Positions 7,307-13,506 of a stretch of DNA of 30,323 bases are shown here, in pieces. Each line of letters opens with the position of its first letter. The stretch's first letter is position 1. A model generated the notes under the pieces. That model did no database searches. It was not told the origin of the DNA and saw nothing but the letters and a program-made list of their open reading frames with translations. The position numbers and the translations under genes are program-made. This stretch comes from a virus. Location: IMG/VR virus record IMGVR_UViG_3300032116_000939, positions 1 to 30,323 of that record. One strand, written 5' to 3'.

Positions 7307-7513
7307 ATGATCGCTGACACTCCAGAGAAGATTGCAGCCTACCAATTGCTAGTGCTCAAATCCATGCTCAAACTCGAAAGTTTGGGCATGAAGCACTCAA
7401 TGGGATCGGTTGCGCCGACCGTGCGTCAGTTTATCGGCAGCAAGACACGAGACAAGAAAGCGTTGCTTGCTGAATATGTCAACTTTCTGAAAAGCGAAGG
7501 TCTATTGGAATGA
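7307..7513 (+). CDS. Small conserved-looking phage protein (68 aa)
   Basis: It starts two bases after the previous stop with no SD. The sequence YQLLVLKSMLKLESLGMKHS and SVAPTVRQFIG is a pattern met in small uncharacterised phage and bacterial proteins (LxxMKHSxGSVAP). The protein is compact and helical with no Cys. It overlaps the next gene by ATGA, so the trio 7307-7692 is probably translated together. Function is unknown. Confidence 0.72.
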   Translation: MIADTPEKIAAYQLLVLKSMLKLESLGMKHSMGSVAPTVRQFIGSKTRDKKALLAEYVNFLKSEGLLE

Positions 7514-7692
7514 AAACAAAGATCGTTGTCCGCTTGCAATCTGCATACGGAAACAAGCCTCTTGTTTATCCAGTATGCGAAACCGCGAAGAAACTCGCTG
7601 CACTTATCGGAACTGTCACCTTCACAGCGAAGGCAGTTAGTCAACTGAAAGACCTTGGTTACGAATTTGAGGTTCAGCAGCAAACCATATGA
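7510..7692 (+). CDS. Unknown small protein (60 aa)
   Basis: It is coupled to its neighbours by ATGA overlaps at both ends, the best evidence that it is real. MKTKIVVRLQSAYGNKPLVYPVC begins with a beta-like strand. The middle (ETAKKLAALIGTVTFTAKAV) and end (LKDLGYEFEV) suggest a small alpha/beta fold. No motif or family is recognised. Confidence 0.68.
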   Translation: MKTKIVVRLQSAYGNKPLVYPVCETAKKLAALIGTVTFTAKAVSQLKDLGYEFEVQQQTI

Positions 7693-8033
7693 ACCTTACT
7701 GCCCTATTCCTCGCCATTGTCGCCGTCGAATCCGGCGGCAATGTAAACGCAATCGGTGATAACGGCAAAGCCGTAGGCCCAGCGCAAATCTGGGAAATCA
7801 CGGTGAGAGATGTCAACCGCATCGCCGGAACGCGCTATACGCTAAACGATAGGCGCGACCTAACCAAGTCTGCTGAAATGTTCCGAATCTATACGGACCA
7901 CTATGGCAGGAAGTACGGTTGGCCTGTGACAGACGAGGTTAGGGCGAAAGTGTGGAACGGTGGACCTAATGGTCCAAAGAAGTCCGCAACATCAACTTAT
8001 TGGCGGAAAGTCTCTGCCAAGCTCAAACGATAG
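7689..8033 (+). CDS. Lytic transglycosylase / lysozyme-like protein (114 aa)
   Basis: The likely role is cleaving the glycan strands of peptidoglycan, either at host lysis or at another stage. The N-terminus carries the catalytic-Glu signature of the SLT/lysozyme-like fold: AIVAVESGGN with Glu14 as the general acid. A GPAQIWE stretch (residues 30-36) and VWNGGPNG (88-95) in the substrate-groove region follow, all typical of goose-type and Slt-like enzymes. There is no signal peptide, because Glu14 lies too close to the N-terminus, so export would need a holin or other helper; none is seen next to it. It is short for the family and overlaps the upstream gene by ATGA. Confidence 0.8.
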   Translation: MNLTALFLAIVAVESGGNVNAIGDNGKAVGPAQIWEITVRDVNRIAGTRYTLNDRRDLTKSAEMFRIYTDHYGRKYGWPVTDEVRAKVWNGGPNGPKKSATSTYWRKVSAKLKR

Positions 8034-8042
8034 GATAAACCC

Positions 8043-8459
8043 ATGAACACAGATACACAGACACAGAACACCGAGCGTCGAACTTTGGCGGCTCGTATCA
8101 TCAATGCACTCGCTGACGAGATTCTGCTACGGATCGATATTCGCACCAACGGAACACTTATCGGCCTAAACGATCGCATCGCCAAACTTGAGGCTGAAGT
8201 TGGCAAAAGCCCCGGTTTCGATCACTTGGATAACTTCGTGAGTCTCATCAAATTCAGCGACTTGTACAGTCAAGTGGTCGATATCGAAGGCAAGATTGAG
8301 GATATCGAGTACAAGATTCGCGATCTTGAGGACGAAAAGGTTAGCTCAGACGATCTTGAGGACACCGTGCGCGACGCTGTAGAGATGGCACAATCTCGTC
8401 AGGATGCTGAGTCCATCGTTCGCGATGGTCTCAAAGCAATCATCGATGGAAAGATCTAA
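8043..8459 (+). CDS. Coiled-coil protein of unknown function (138 aa)
   Basis: After a polar N-terminus with a helix (ARIINALADEILLRI), a long acidic coiled coil runs from about residue 60 to 110 with repeated I/L-E-D-x-I patterns (VVDIEGKIEDIEYKIRDLED). The protein is very acidic and has no Cys, membrane segment or enzyme motif. It starts 9 bp after the lysin stop. It may be a structural adaptor or a DNA-mimic-like inhibitor, but neither is supported beyond composition. Confidence 0.68.
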   Translation: MNTDTQTQNTERRTLAARIINALADEILLRIDIRTNGTLIGLNDRIAKLEAEVGKSPGFDHLDNFVSLIKFSDLYSQVVDIEGKIEDIEYKIRDLEDEKVSSDDLEDTVRDAVEMAQSRQDAESIVRDGLKAIIDGKI

Positions 8460-8460
8460 C

Positions 8461-8658
8461 ATGAATACTTACGTTGTACTAATGCCGTCTGCAATCTCTG
8501 ATCGGCTTTGCCTGTTAGGTGAAGGCCCAACTGCTGACGCTGCAATGTCTGACGCCTATGGCCCAAAGCCTTGGCCCAAGTCTAGCAAGCGAGCTATCGT
8601 TCGCCTCGTCACAGAGGAAGAACTTGACGACTTTAAAACCGCACGCGCAAACGCCTAA
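8461..8658 (+). CDS. Unknown small protein (65 aa)
   Basis: The ATG at 8461 is chosen because it is the first after the upstream stop (1 bp gap) and follows GGAAAG. A start at 8404 would lie inside the previous gene. MNTYVVLMPSAISDRLCLLG and the Asp/Glu-rich tail (EEELDDFKTARANA) suggest a small alpha/beta protein. No family is recognised. Confidence 0.65.
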   Translation: MNTYVVLMPSAISDRLCLLGEGPTADAAMSDAYGPKPWPKSSKRAIVRLVTEEELDDFKTARANA

Positions 8659-8669
8659 ACATTCTAGCC

Positions 8670-8924
8670 ATGAGAAACATACACGAAATCGCTAGTGAGA
8701 TTGAACAGAAGTGGACGCCCAAAGTTCATCCTTGGGCGCGGCCATATCTCGACGCTATGTCAACGCTCGAAAGCGTTAACGATAGCTATGGATGCGACGA
8801 TGCTCGCTCCATCATCAACTATTTCCTCAGCAATGCCACGATGTGGCGTGGTGAGGATGCTCGTAGGCTCAAGAAAGAACTGAAAGACATCATCAATGAA
8901 ACTCCTATCAGTCGGGTCAGATAG
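8670..8924 (+). CDS. Conserved small phage protein of unknown function (84 aa)
   Basis: Features are IASEIEQKW (residues 6-14), PYLDAM (25-30), SIINYFLSNATMWRGEDARR (47-66) and a Lys-rich C-terminal helix. The IxxEIxxxW...PYLxAM...YFLxNAxxWRGxDARRxK pattern is one I recognise from small uncharacterised proteins of phages from varied hosts. No catalytic residues are apparent. It overlaps the next gene by 29 nt, so the two are probably translated together. Confidence 0.75.
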   Translation: MRNIHEIASEIEQKWTPKVHPWARPYLDAMSTLESVNDSYGCDDARSIINYFLSNATMWRGEDARRLKKELKDIINETPISRVR

Positions 8925-9585
8925 CAAGACCACCAAGGGCGAGAGCTTTGGCTGGCGCACAGCCATCCTCTACCTTGCTCCTCACAAAGTTGCCCAGCGT
9001 GGCAACGTTTGTTCTCACGCATCGCGGGGCTGCATCTCGTCATGCCTTTACACAGCAGGACGTGGCGCATTCAGCAACGTGCAGCGTTCACGTATCAGCA
9101 AGACTCAATACTTCTTCGATGACCCAGCGGGTTTCCGCAAGCAACTCATCGAGGAGATCGAGGAGTTTGTCTGGCGCACAAACCATCACGGCATGGCTGC
9201 TTGCATTCGTCTCAATGGTACGTCTGACATTCCTTGGGAAGGGTTGCAAATTATGCAACAGTTCCCCAAGGACATCATGTTCTACGATTATACGAAGAAC
9301 CGTCATCGCGCCTTGCGTTTCGCTCGCGGCGAACTTCCGCCAAACTACCATCTAACCTTCAGCCGATCAGAGTGTAACGAGCTTGACGCTCTCAAGGTGT
9401 TGGAAGCTGGTGGCAATATTGCAGCCGTGTTCTCTGGTGATCTGCCTGACACTTGGTACGGCTACAACGTGATCAATGGTGACCTTTCAGACTTGCGATT
9501 CCTCGATCCTCGCGGCTGTGTCGTCGGCCTCAAGGCCAAGGGCGCAGCCAAGCGAGACACCTCAGGCTTTGTCATCCCCGTATAA
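8896..9585 (+). CDS. Gp88-family phage protein (229 aa)
   Basis: The N-terminal half fits the 'gene product 88' family known from mycobacteriophages and many other phages. It has an opening VGSDSKTTKGESFGW, then a cysteine cluster NVCSHASRGCISSCLYTAGR (Cys39, Cys46, Cys50), KTQYFF, and the hallmark RLNGTSDIPWE at about residues 105-115. The biochemical role of the family is not established. The three close cysteines suggest a metal or iron-sulphur site, which is inference. The start at 8896 lies inside the upstream gene with no SD; it is kept because the family motif begins soon after. Confidence 0.85.
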   Translation: MKLLSVGSDSKTTKGESFGWRTAILYLAPHKVAQRGNVCSHASRGCISSCLYTAGRGAFSNVQRSRISKTQYFFDDPAGFRKQLIEEIEEFVWRTNHHGMAACIRLNGTSDIPWEGLQIMQQFPKDIMFYDYTKNRHRALRFARGELPPNYHLTFSRSECNELDALKVLEAGGNIAAVFSGDLPDTWYGYNVINGDLSDLRFLDPRGCVVGLKAKGAAKRDTSGFVIPV

Positions 9586-9587
9586 CT

Positions 9588-9995
9588 ATGAGCTACTCAT
9601 CAATCTCATCTTGCGTGCGCTTCGCAGAGCGTATGCACGAACGCATCGAGAAGATGCAGCAAGAAGAGGCTAAGCTGACAGCGTCAGCGGACAAGCGGAC
9701 CCGTGCGCCGATCCTTACCAAGACCCGTCGAAGCTCAGGCTTTGGCAAGGGTATGGTGAGACGGGATAAGTGGAAGCCGGGGATGCCGCGCATCACTCAA
9801 GAGGCTTGCGCGGTCGTGCATGAATACGCACTAGCTCGGGCCGCAAGCACGGGCTACGTCGGACGCAAGAGCTACTCCGCACGCGCTGGCATCAGCACAG
9901 CCACGCTCAACCGTTGCGCGAATGAAATACTTTCGGGCGAGATTTATCTTGACCCTGTGGATGGAGTCTGGAAAGTGAAAAACGTTCAGAGTTAA
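9588..9995 (+). CDS. Unknown basic protein with C-terminal winged-helix-like region (135 aa)
   Basis: It starts two bases after the Gp88-like stop. The first 75 residues are basic and polar (KRTRAPILTKTRRSSGFGKG). The C-terminal part (residues 80-135) resembles a small winged helix: VVHEYALARAA, RKSYSARAGISTATLNRCA, then a hairpin IYLDPVDGVWKV. This suggests nucleic-acid binding. A structured RNA-like element begins about 10 bp after the stop, which makes an RNA-binding role worth testing, but there is no direct evidence. Confidence 0.7.
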   Translation: MSYSSISSCVRFAERMHERIEKMQQEEAKLTASADKRTRAPILTKTRRSSGFGKGMVRRDKWKPGMPRITQEACAVVHEYALARAASTGYVGRKSYSARAGISTATLNRCANEILSGEIYLDPVDGVWKVKNVQS

Positions 9996-10005
9996 CAGGG
10001 AAACG

Positions 10006-10068
10006 AGCCGCCGTCCTATCGGACAAGCACACGGGTGCAAGTGGCCTACTGCGTAGGTCTAGGTGGTT
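10006..10068 (+). ncRNA. Candidate structured RNA element with a four-way junction
   Basis: A 7-bp closing stem, AGCCGCC (10006-10012) with GGTGGTT (10062-10068, two G-T pairs), encloses three hairpins: GTCC/GGAC (10013-10024), GCAC/GTGC (10027-10038) and CCTAC/GTAGG (10045-10057). This resembles a tRNA cloverleaf in outline, but the loops are 3-4 nt, there is no T-loop consensus and no anticodon arm, so it is not a tRNA. It fills the only gap between two early genes. Confidence 0.5.
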
Positions 10069-10099
10069 ATCCTGTTATCCAATAAAGAAATAAAACACA

Positions 10100-10399
10100 A
10101 TGAAAGAAGAACTGATTAAATTCTACGCGGCTGTTAAAGCCGCTTTCCCGAAAGCCAGAAACTACTCGGTGTCAATTGGTATTAATGACTATGCTGGCAT
10201 ACCGGAGGTGAATTATCACGCCTCGCTGTACGTTGGCGAAGGCGCTGTCGTTTACCTCTCAGCCGTTGGCAAGGCTTCGGTTGGCGAGGCGATTGATGGC
10301 CTCGGGAAGGAACTAGTTAAGCACGACTTGGAGGAGAAGTTTCGCCGTGAGTTCAACGAGAGGTACGCGCAAGCTATCACCTCGGAGGTGCTGCCATGA
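10100..10399 (+). CDS. Unknown protein (99 aa)
   Basis: It starts after an A-rich leader (ATAAAGAAATAAAACACA) with no SD. The sequence alternates short strands and a helix: ELIKFYAAVKAAFPKA, YSVSIGINDYAG, NYHASLYVGEGAVVYLSAVG, then a helical C-terminus. It may be a small alpha/beta fold. Its 3' end carries the first of the repeated GGAGGTG ribosome-binding junctions, used by the next gene. No family is recognised. Confidence 0.68.
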   Translation: MKEELIKFYAAVKAAFPKARNYSVSIGINDYAGIPEVNYHASLYVGEGAVVYLSAVGKASVGEAIDGLGKELVKHDLEEKFRREFNERYAQAITSEVLP

Positions 10400-10656
10400 A
10401 TATGTACTACGACGACGGAGGATCTGCGTTTCCCTGGCCGCCTGTAGGGACTGGAGATCCACGCGACGGCATGGCTGGAGGCAGTTCCGGCATGAGCCTC
10501 CGCGACTACTTCGCGGCGGCTGCGCTTGACGCCTACCTTGCGGGTCGAAACATTGACCAGCGTGACAGTTTTCCGGCTGGAGTCGCTTCCATTTGCTACA
10601 GTTACGCCGACGCCATGCTAGCCGAGCGGTCTAAGCGGAATGGAGGTTCGTCATGA
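10396..10656 (+). CDS. Small phage protein with a LRDYFAAAAL motif (86 aa)
   Basis: The protein has a Gly/Pro-rich N-terminus (FPWPPVGTGDPRDGMAGG) followed by GMSLRDYFAAAALDAYLA and a C-terminal YSYADAMLAER helix. This pattern (GMSLRDYFAAxAL...AYxxADAMLxER) is widespread in short uncharacterised proteins of tailed phages. The ATG overlaps the previous stop as ATGA and lies 12 nt after the start of GGAGGTG, a strong coupled start. Function is unknown. Confidence 0.8.
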   Translation: MNMYYDDGGSAFPWPPVGTGDPRDGMAGGSSGMSLRDYFAAAALDAYLAGRNIDQRDSFPAGVASICYSYADAMLAERSKRNGGSS

Positions 10657-10877
10657 GCCGCCCCATCGACCGACTCTACCTCACCGAAGCCTGTCCCGAA
10701 CCGTTACGCGACGACCTTCTAGCGATGCTTGATGAAATCATCGACATGCGGCGCACGATTGAGGACCAAGCGGAGCTAATCCACGAGCTGGCGAAGGTGC
10801 TCAAGGAACAGGAAATACTCACGACCGATGAATGCGAAGTTTTCGAACCCACCCGCGACGAAGGAGGTGCGGCATGA
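10653..10877 (+). CDS. Small helical protein (74 aa), cassette gene
   Basis: MSRPIDRLYLTEACPEPLRD is followed by a heptad-like helix (LLAMLDEIIDMRRTIEDQAELIHELAKVLKEQ) that should form a coiled coil. The C-terminus ends DEGGAA, encoded by the ribosome-binding junction of the next gene. GGAGGT stands 11 nt before its own ATG, which overlaps the upstream stop (ATGA). Function is unknown. It resembles other coiled-coil cassette genes here in layout rather than in sequence. Confidence 0.72.
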   Translation: MSRPIDRLYLTEACPEPLRDDLLAMLDEIIDMRRTIEDQAELIHELAKVLKEQEILTTDECEVFEPTRDEGGAA

Positions 10878-11074
10878 GCATCAACATCGAAGACGCTCGC
10901 TCAATTGTGCACGAACTTAGCGCGATGGCTACATTCGCTAGAGGGAGCCGATCCCCATCTGAGCAGTACGAGGAGGTGATGCTTCGCCGCCGGGAGCTAC
11001 TCAACTTCATCGACCATCAGCACGAGTTGCTGCATGGTAGACGCGACCCACTCCTTGACGATCCACACCCATGA
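10874..11074 (+). CDS. Small helical protein (66 aa), cassette gene
   Basis: The start at 10874 is chosen for its ATGA overlap and for GGAGGTG exactly 11 nt upstream; a longer frame from 10832 would have no such signal. MSINIEDARSIVHELSAMA and SEQYEEVMLRRRELLNFIDHQHELLHG form two helices, and the tail is DPLLDDPHP. It ends in ATGA overlap with the winged-helix gene. Function is unknown. Confidence 0.7.
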   Translation: MSINIEDARSIVHELSAMATFARGSRSPSEQYEEVMLRRRELLNFIDHQHELLHGRRDPLLDDPHP

Positions 11075-11301
11075 TGAACGGACTCTGGATCAGTAGTCAA
11101 CTGCTTGCCAAGGACATCAGCCATGCCGAGCGCATGGTGCTGGCGTTCATCGCAGGTTTTCCCGACGGCTATTTCGGTAGCGACAAGTACATTGCAGACT
11201 GTTTGCACATGAACCAACGCACCGTCGAGCGCGTCGTCTCTTCCCTGTACAAGTCTAATCTCCTTGTCCGCAGGGGTAATAAGCGTTTCTGCGTATCGTA
11301 A
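11071..11301 (+). CDS. Winged helix-turn-helix protein (76 aa)
   Basis: This is a small DNA-binding protein of the HTH_36 type often found in phage replication or control genes. Helices are LAKDISHAERMVLAFIAGF and SDKYIADCLHMNQRTVERVVSSLYKSNLL, and the RTVERVVSSLYKS segment is the likely recognition helix. A short wing (VRRGNKRFCVS) follows. It may start at 11071 or at the next ATG (11074). Binding sites could include the repeats at 6078-6119 or 6828-6840. That link is a guess. Confidence 0.8.
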   Translation: MMNGLWISSQLLAKDISHAERMVLAFIAGFPDGYFGSDKYIADCLHMNQRTVERVVSSLYKSNLLVRRGNKRFCVS

Positions 11302-11322
11302 CTACGCAAGAACGCGAGCATA

Positions 11323-11331
11323 TGGTATAGA
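11323..11331 (+). promoter_or_regulatory. Possible extended -10 promoter before the SSB-like gene
   Basis: TGG-TATAGA fits an extended -10 (TGn plus a TATAAT-like hexamer) about 60 bp before the ATG at 11390. No -35 is seen. The 88-bp gap is one of the few in the rightward arm, which supports a separate transcript start. Confidence 0.3.
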
Positions 11332-11389
11332 GATGATAGTAATACAAAGTAATAAGTAGTTCTAGTCTTTGTCAGCATACATAACGCAC

Positions 11390-11956
11390 ATGAATAACAT
11401 CCTGTCAGTACAGCCGGGGGAATACATCAAAGGTGGAGTCACCGCTGATGTCGTGAACGCTAAGGCGATCACTACGAAGTCGGGTAAGACCATCTTCAAA
11501 GCAACCCTCCGTGACGGTCAGCACACGGTCGAAGCCACTTCTTTTGGCAAGACCTTTGAGCATATCAACGGACGTCGGGCCACCTTTAGTGGCCCCGGCA
11601 TGAAACGTGGAGACGACTACAACGGCAAGGCTTGTGTGGTCTTTGGGGATAAGGTGGTTTTTAAGGCCGTTGAGGGGGCTACCCCTACCGAGACTGCCCC
11701 TCAGCCAGAAGAACCCCGTAAAAGCGATTCTAGGCCCACTCCTGCGCCCTCCCGCATCGAGGGCGTGACGGTGGGAATGGCGATCAACAAGGCGGTTGAT
11801 GCATTGATTGCCGAGGGGGCTGGCACCGCGACCAGTCTAGTCACAGAAGCTAACGTCTGGCGATTGGCATCAGATTTGATTCGCGTTGCCCAGCGTCTGC
11901 AGGCCGGGGACTTGCACACCATTGAAAAGCAAGACAGCGAGGAGGCTCCGTTCTAA
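11390..11956 (+). CDS. Single-stranded DNA-binding-like protein (188 aa)
   Basis: It probably coats single-stranded DNA during replication. Residues 1-95 are strand-rich (YIKGGVTADVVNAKAITTK, HTVEATSFGK, ACVVFGDKVVFKAV) as in an OB fold. A Pro/Ser-rich linker (98-122) follows, then a helical segment and an acidic tip ending DSEEAPF. That tip resembles the SSB C-terminal DDxPF motif that recruits replication partners. The start is ATG 11390; an upstream TTG (11369) is less likely. The exonuclease and helicase lie downstream. The family call is by layout, as direct SSB sequence similarity is weak. Confidence 0.62.
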   Translation: MNNILSVQPGEYIKGGVTADVVNAKAITTKSGKTIFKATLRDGQHTVEATSFGKTFEHINGRRATFSGPGMKRGDDYNGKACVVFGDKVVFKAVEGATPTETAPQPEEPRKSDSRPTPAPSRIEGVTVGMAINKAVDALIAEGAGTATSLVTEANVWRLASDLIRVAQRLQAGDLHTIEKQDSEEAPF

Positions 11957-12087
11957 TGCAAGACCAAGATAAGTATTATGTCTACGGCCTGTGGTTTGGC
12001 TTGGTGCTCAGAGTGGCCGCAGTAGTTGGCCTCACGGCAGTCATCTTCCTAGCACTCCTAGCACTCATCAAATACATCGCAAACTGA
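11956..12087 (+). CDS. Tiny single-span membrane protein (43 aa)
   Basis: The start overlaps the SSB-like stop (TAATG) and its stop overlaps the next start (TGATG), so it is held between two coupled genes. MQDQDKYYVYGLWFGLVL is followed by a clear hydrophobic segment (VAAVVGLTAVIFLALLALI), one transmembrane helix, with a Lys at the end. The role is unknown; holin-like, membrane anchor or anti-host roles are possible. No dual-span holin layout is seen. Confidence 0.65.
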   Translation: MQDQDKYYVYGLWFGLVLRVAAVVGLTAVIFLALLALIKYIAN

Positions 12088-12914
12088 TGCACGCCTACAC
12101 CTTAGCGGGAGAACCCCGCCACTACCAAGAAACCAAGAAGGGGGCTAAGAATCCCACGCGCCCAACCACCATCAAGGACATCAAGGAGCAGAAGCTGTTG
12201 CCTAGTGTAACCGACATCTGCAAGATGCTATCTGCTCCCGGCCTTGAGGAGTACAAGATTGGTCAGGTGATTCAAGCCTGCTTTGAGGACACGCCTTCAG
12301 CCGGGGAGGATATGCTGCAATACAAGCGGCGCATCCAAGAGAAAGCTGGGCAAGATGCGGCTGGTGCTGCCGACCTTGGCACGCTCATCCACAACAGCCT
12401 AGAGACCTATTACGCACGCCATGACCAATGGGAGGGTACGGTGAAGGTAGCTATGCCCGATGGCCGCGAAATCCCAATTCGTGAGTTTGTCCTTCCAGCC
12501 GTGATCGAGGTGGGCAAGCTGGGTATTGCGGAGGAGGTTTGCGAGTCTGTCGTCGTCAATCCTGAGCTTGGTTATGCCGGAACTGTTGACCTTTATGGCA
12601 ACCGTACCGCCGACCCATCTGGCAACAAGCAGCTGGTGGTGGTGGATTTCAAGAGCAAGCGCACCAAGCCGGGGGTTGTTGTTGAGCCTATCGAAACCCA
12701 TCCCATTCAGATCGCTGCTTACGTTGGTGCATTGACCCCTCCGTGGTCGATGTATTTCAACGCAGAGGGCTACAACATCTACATCAGCACTACCGAGATT
12801 GGTCGTGTCGATGTAGTGCATTACGATACGGAAACGATTAGTCGGAGTCAGCGAATCTTTGAACATTTGCTTGCTCTTTGGCGTTGGCGTTATTTCGATC
12901 CACGTCAGGTTTGA
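12087..12914 (+). CDS. PD-(D/E)XK exonuclease, Cas4/RecB-like (275 aa)
   Basis: This is probably a DNA exonuclease for recombination or for degrading host DNA. The motifs fit the RecB/Cas4-type nuclease fold: LGTLIHNSLE (98-107, the His motif), GTVD with Asp168, VVVDFKSK with Asp187 and Lys189 as the D-x-K pair, and a downstream PIQIAAY with the Gln helix (Gln208). The Cas4 iron-sulphur cysteine set is not visible. The start is ATG 12087, overlapping the membrane-protein stop; an upstream in-frame ATG (11991) would run through that gene. It lies in the replication block. Confidence 0.85.
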   Translation: MHAYTLAGEPRHYQETKKGAKNPTRPTTIKDIKEQKLLPSVTDICKMLSAPGLEEYKIGQVIQACFEDTPSAGEDMLQYKRRIQEKAGQDAAGAADLGTLIHNSLETYYARHDQWEGTVKVAMPDGREIPIREFVLPAVIEVGKLGIAEEVCESVVVNPELGYAGTVDLYGNRTADPSGNKQLVVVDFKSKRTKPGVVVEPIETHPIQIAAYVGALTPPWSMYFNAEGYNIYISTTEIGRVDVVHYDTETISRSQRIFEHLLALWRWRYFDPRQV

Positions 12915-12958
12915 TTCCATCGGGGGGAGCGCATCCGAACAACGCTCACCAAAAACAT

Positions 12959-13180
12959 ATGAAGACAGATACACCGATTGAGACACGTTACACGCATGAC
13001 TTCCCGAGCCACTATCGGGCGGTCATTCACAAGTTGGAGACAGAACTTGCCGTTGCGCGGCACGCACTCAGCCAGATTGCTGACACCTACCTTGAGGTGG
13101 ATGACGGCGCGGCTGCTCATCGCATGAGGTCCATCGCTCGCGCACGCTTTGACAACCATGACGAAGGGGGTGCGCTGTGA
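12959..13180 (+). CDS. Small helical cassette protein (73 aa)
   Basis: The start at 12959 follows an A-rich run (CCAAAAACAT) with no SD. MKTDTPIETRYTHDFPSHYR is followed by a helix with coiled-coil character (AVIHKLETELAVARHALSQI), then a basic segment, and the tail DNHDEGGAL. The last residues are encoded by the junction GGGGGTGCGCTGTGAG of the next gene. Function is unknown; it joins the group of helical cassette proteins. Confidence 0.68.
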   Translation: MKTDTPIETRYTHDFPSHYRAVIHKLETELAVARHALSQIADTYLEVDDGAAAHRMRSIARARFDNHDEGGAL

Positions 13181-13506
13181 GTGATACGCCAAGGACGGAT
13201 AAACAGGTGGAGTTGCACCGATTTGGACCCCGTCCGCTTAAGCTAGACGGACCTTTTGCTGACTTCGCTCGCGAGCTTGAGCGGGAAAACGCCGCGCTGC
13301 GGCGTTTGGCGGCGCATCGCGCTGTGGTCATCGAGCACCAAATGATGACGACTTCGTCGTACCAAATAACCCGCTTCACCGACGAAGACGAGAGTATCTG
13401 GGACGAGCGCGTTCAGCGATTTATGGACGCGGATCGTGCGATTATCAACGCCGCACGCGCCGAGGCGTTCTTGCGAACGATTGGCAAGTGGGAGGAGGCG
13501 AAATGA
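13177..13506 (+). CDS. MSDTPRTD-type coiled-coil cassette protein (109 aa)
   Basis: A GTG start overlaps the upstream TGA (GTGA), 11 nt after GGGGGTG. The protein opens MSDTPRTDK and has FARELERENAALRRLAAHR, a coiled coil matching the paralogue at 18210-18509, which opens MSDTPQTDE and contains LERENAAL twice. The two genes also share the nucleotide junction GGTGCGCTGTGAGTGATACG exactly. Small 'MSDTPRTD...LERENAAL' proteins are common and unexplained in phages. The 3' end carries the doubled SD used by the methyltransferase and its overlapping frame. Confidence 0.75.
   Translation: MSDTPRTDKQVELHRFGPRPLKLDGPFADFARELERENAALRRLAAHRAVVIEHQMMTTSSYQITRFTDEDESIWDERVQRFMDADRAIINAARAEAFLRTIGKWEEAK

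Noticed and set aside
10006-10068. tRNA gene
   Set aside because: The outline is cloverleaf-like, but there is no anticodon loop of seven, no T-loop consensus and no D-loop, so it is listed as a structured element only.
12399-12986. Minus-strand frame of 195 codons opposite the exonuclease
   Set aside because: It is antisense to clear nuclease motifs and has no independent support.
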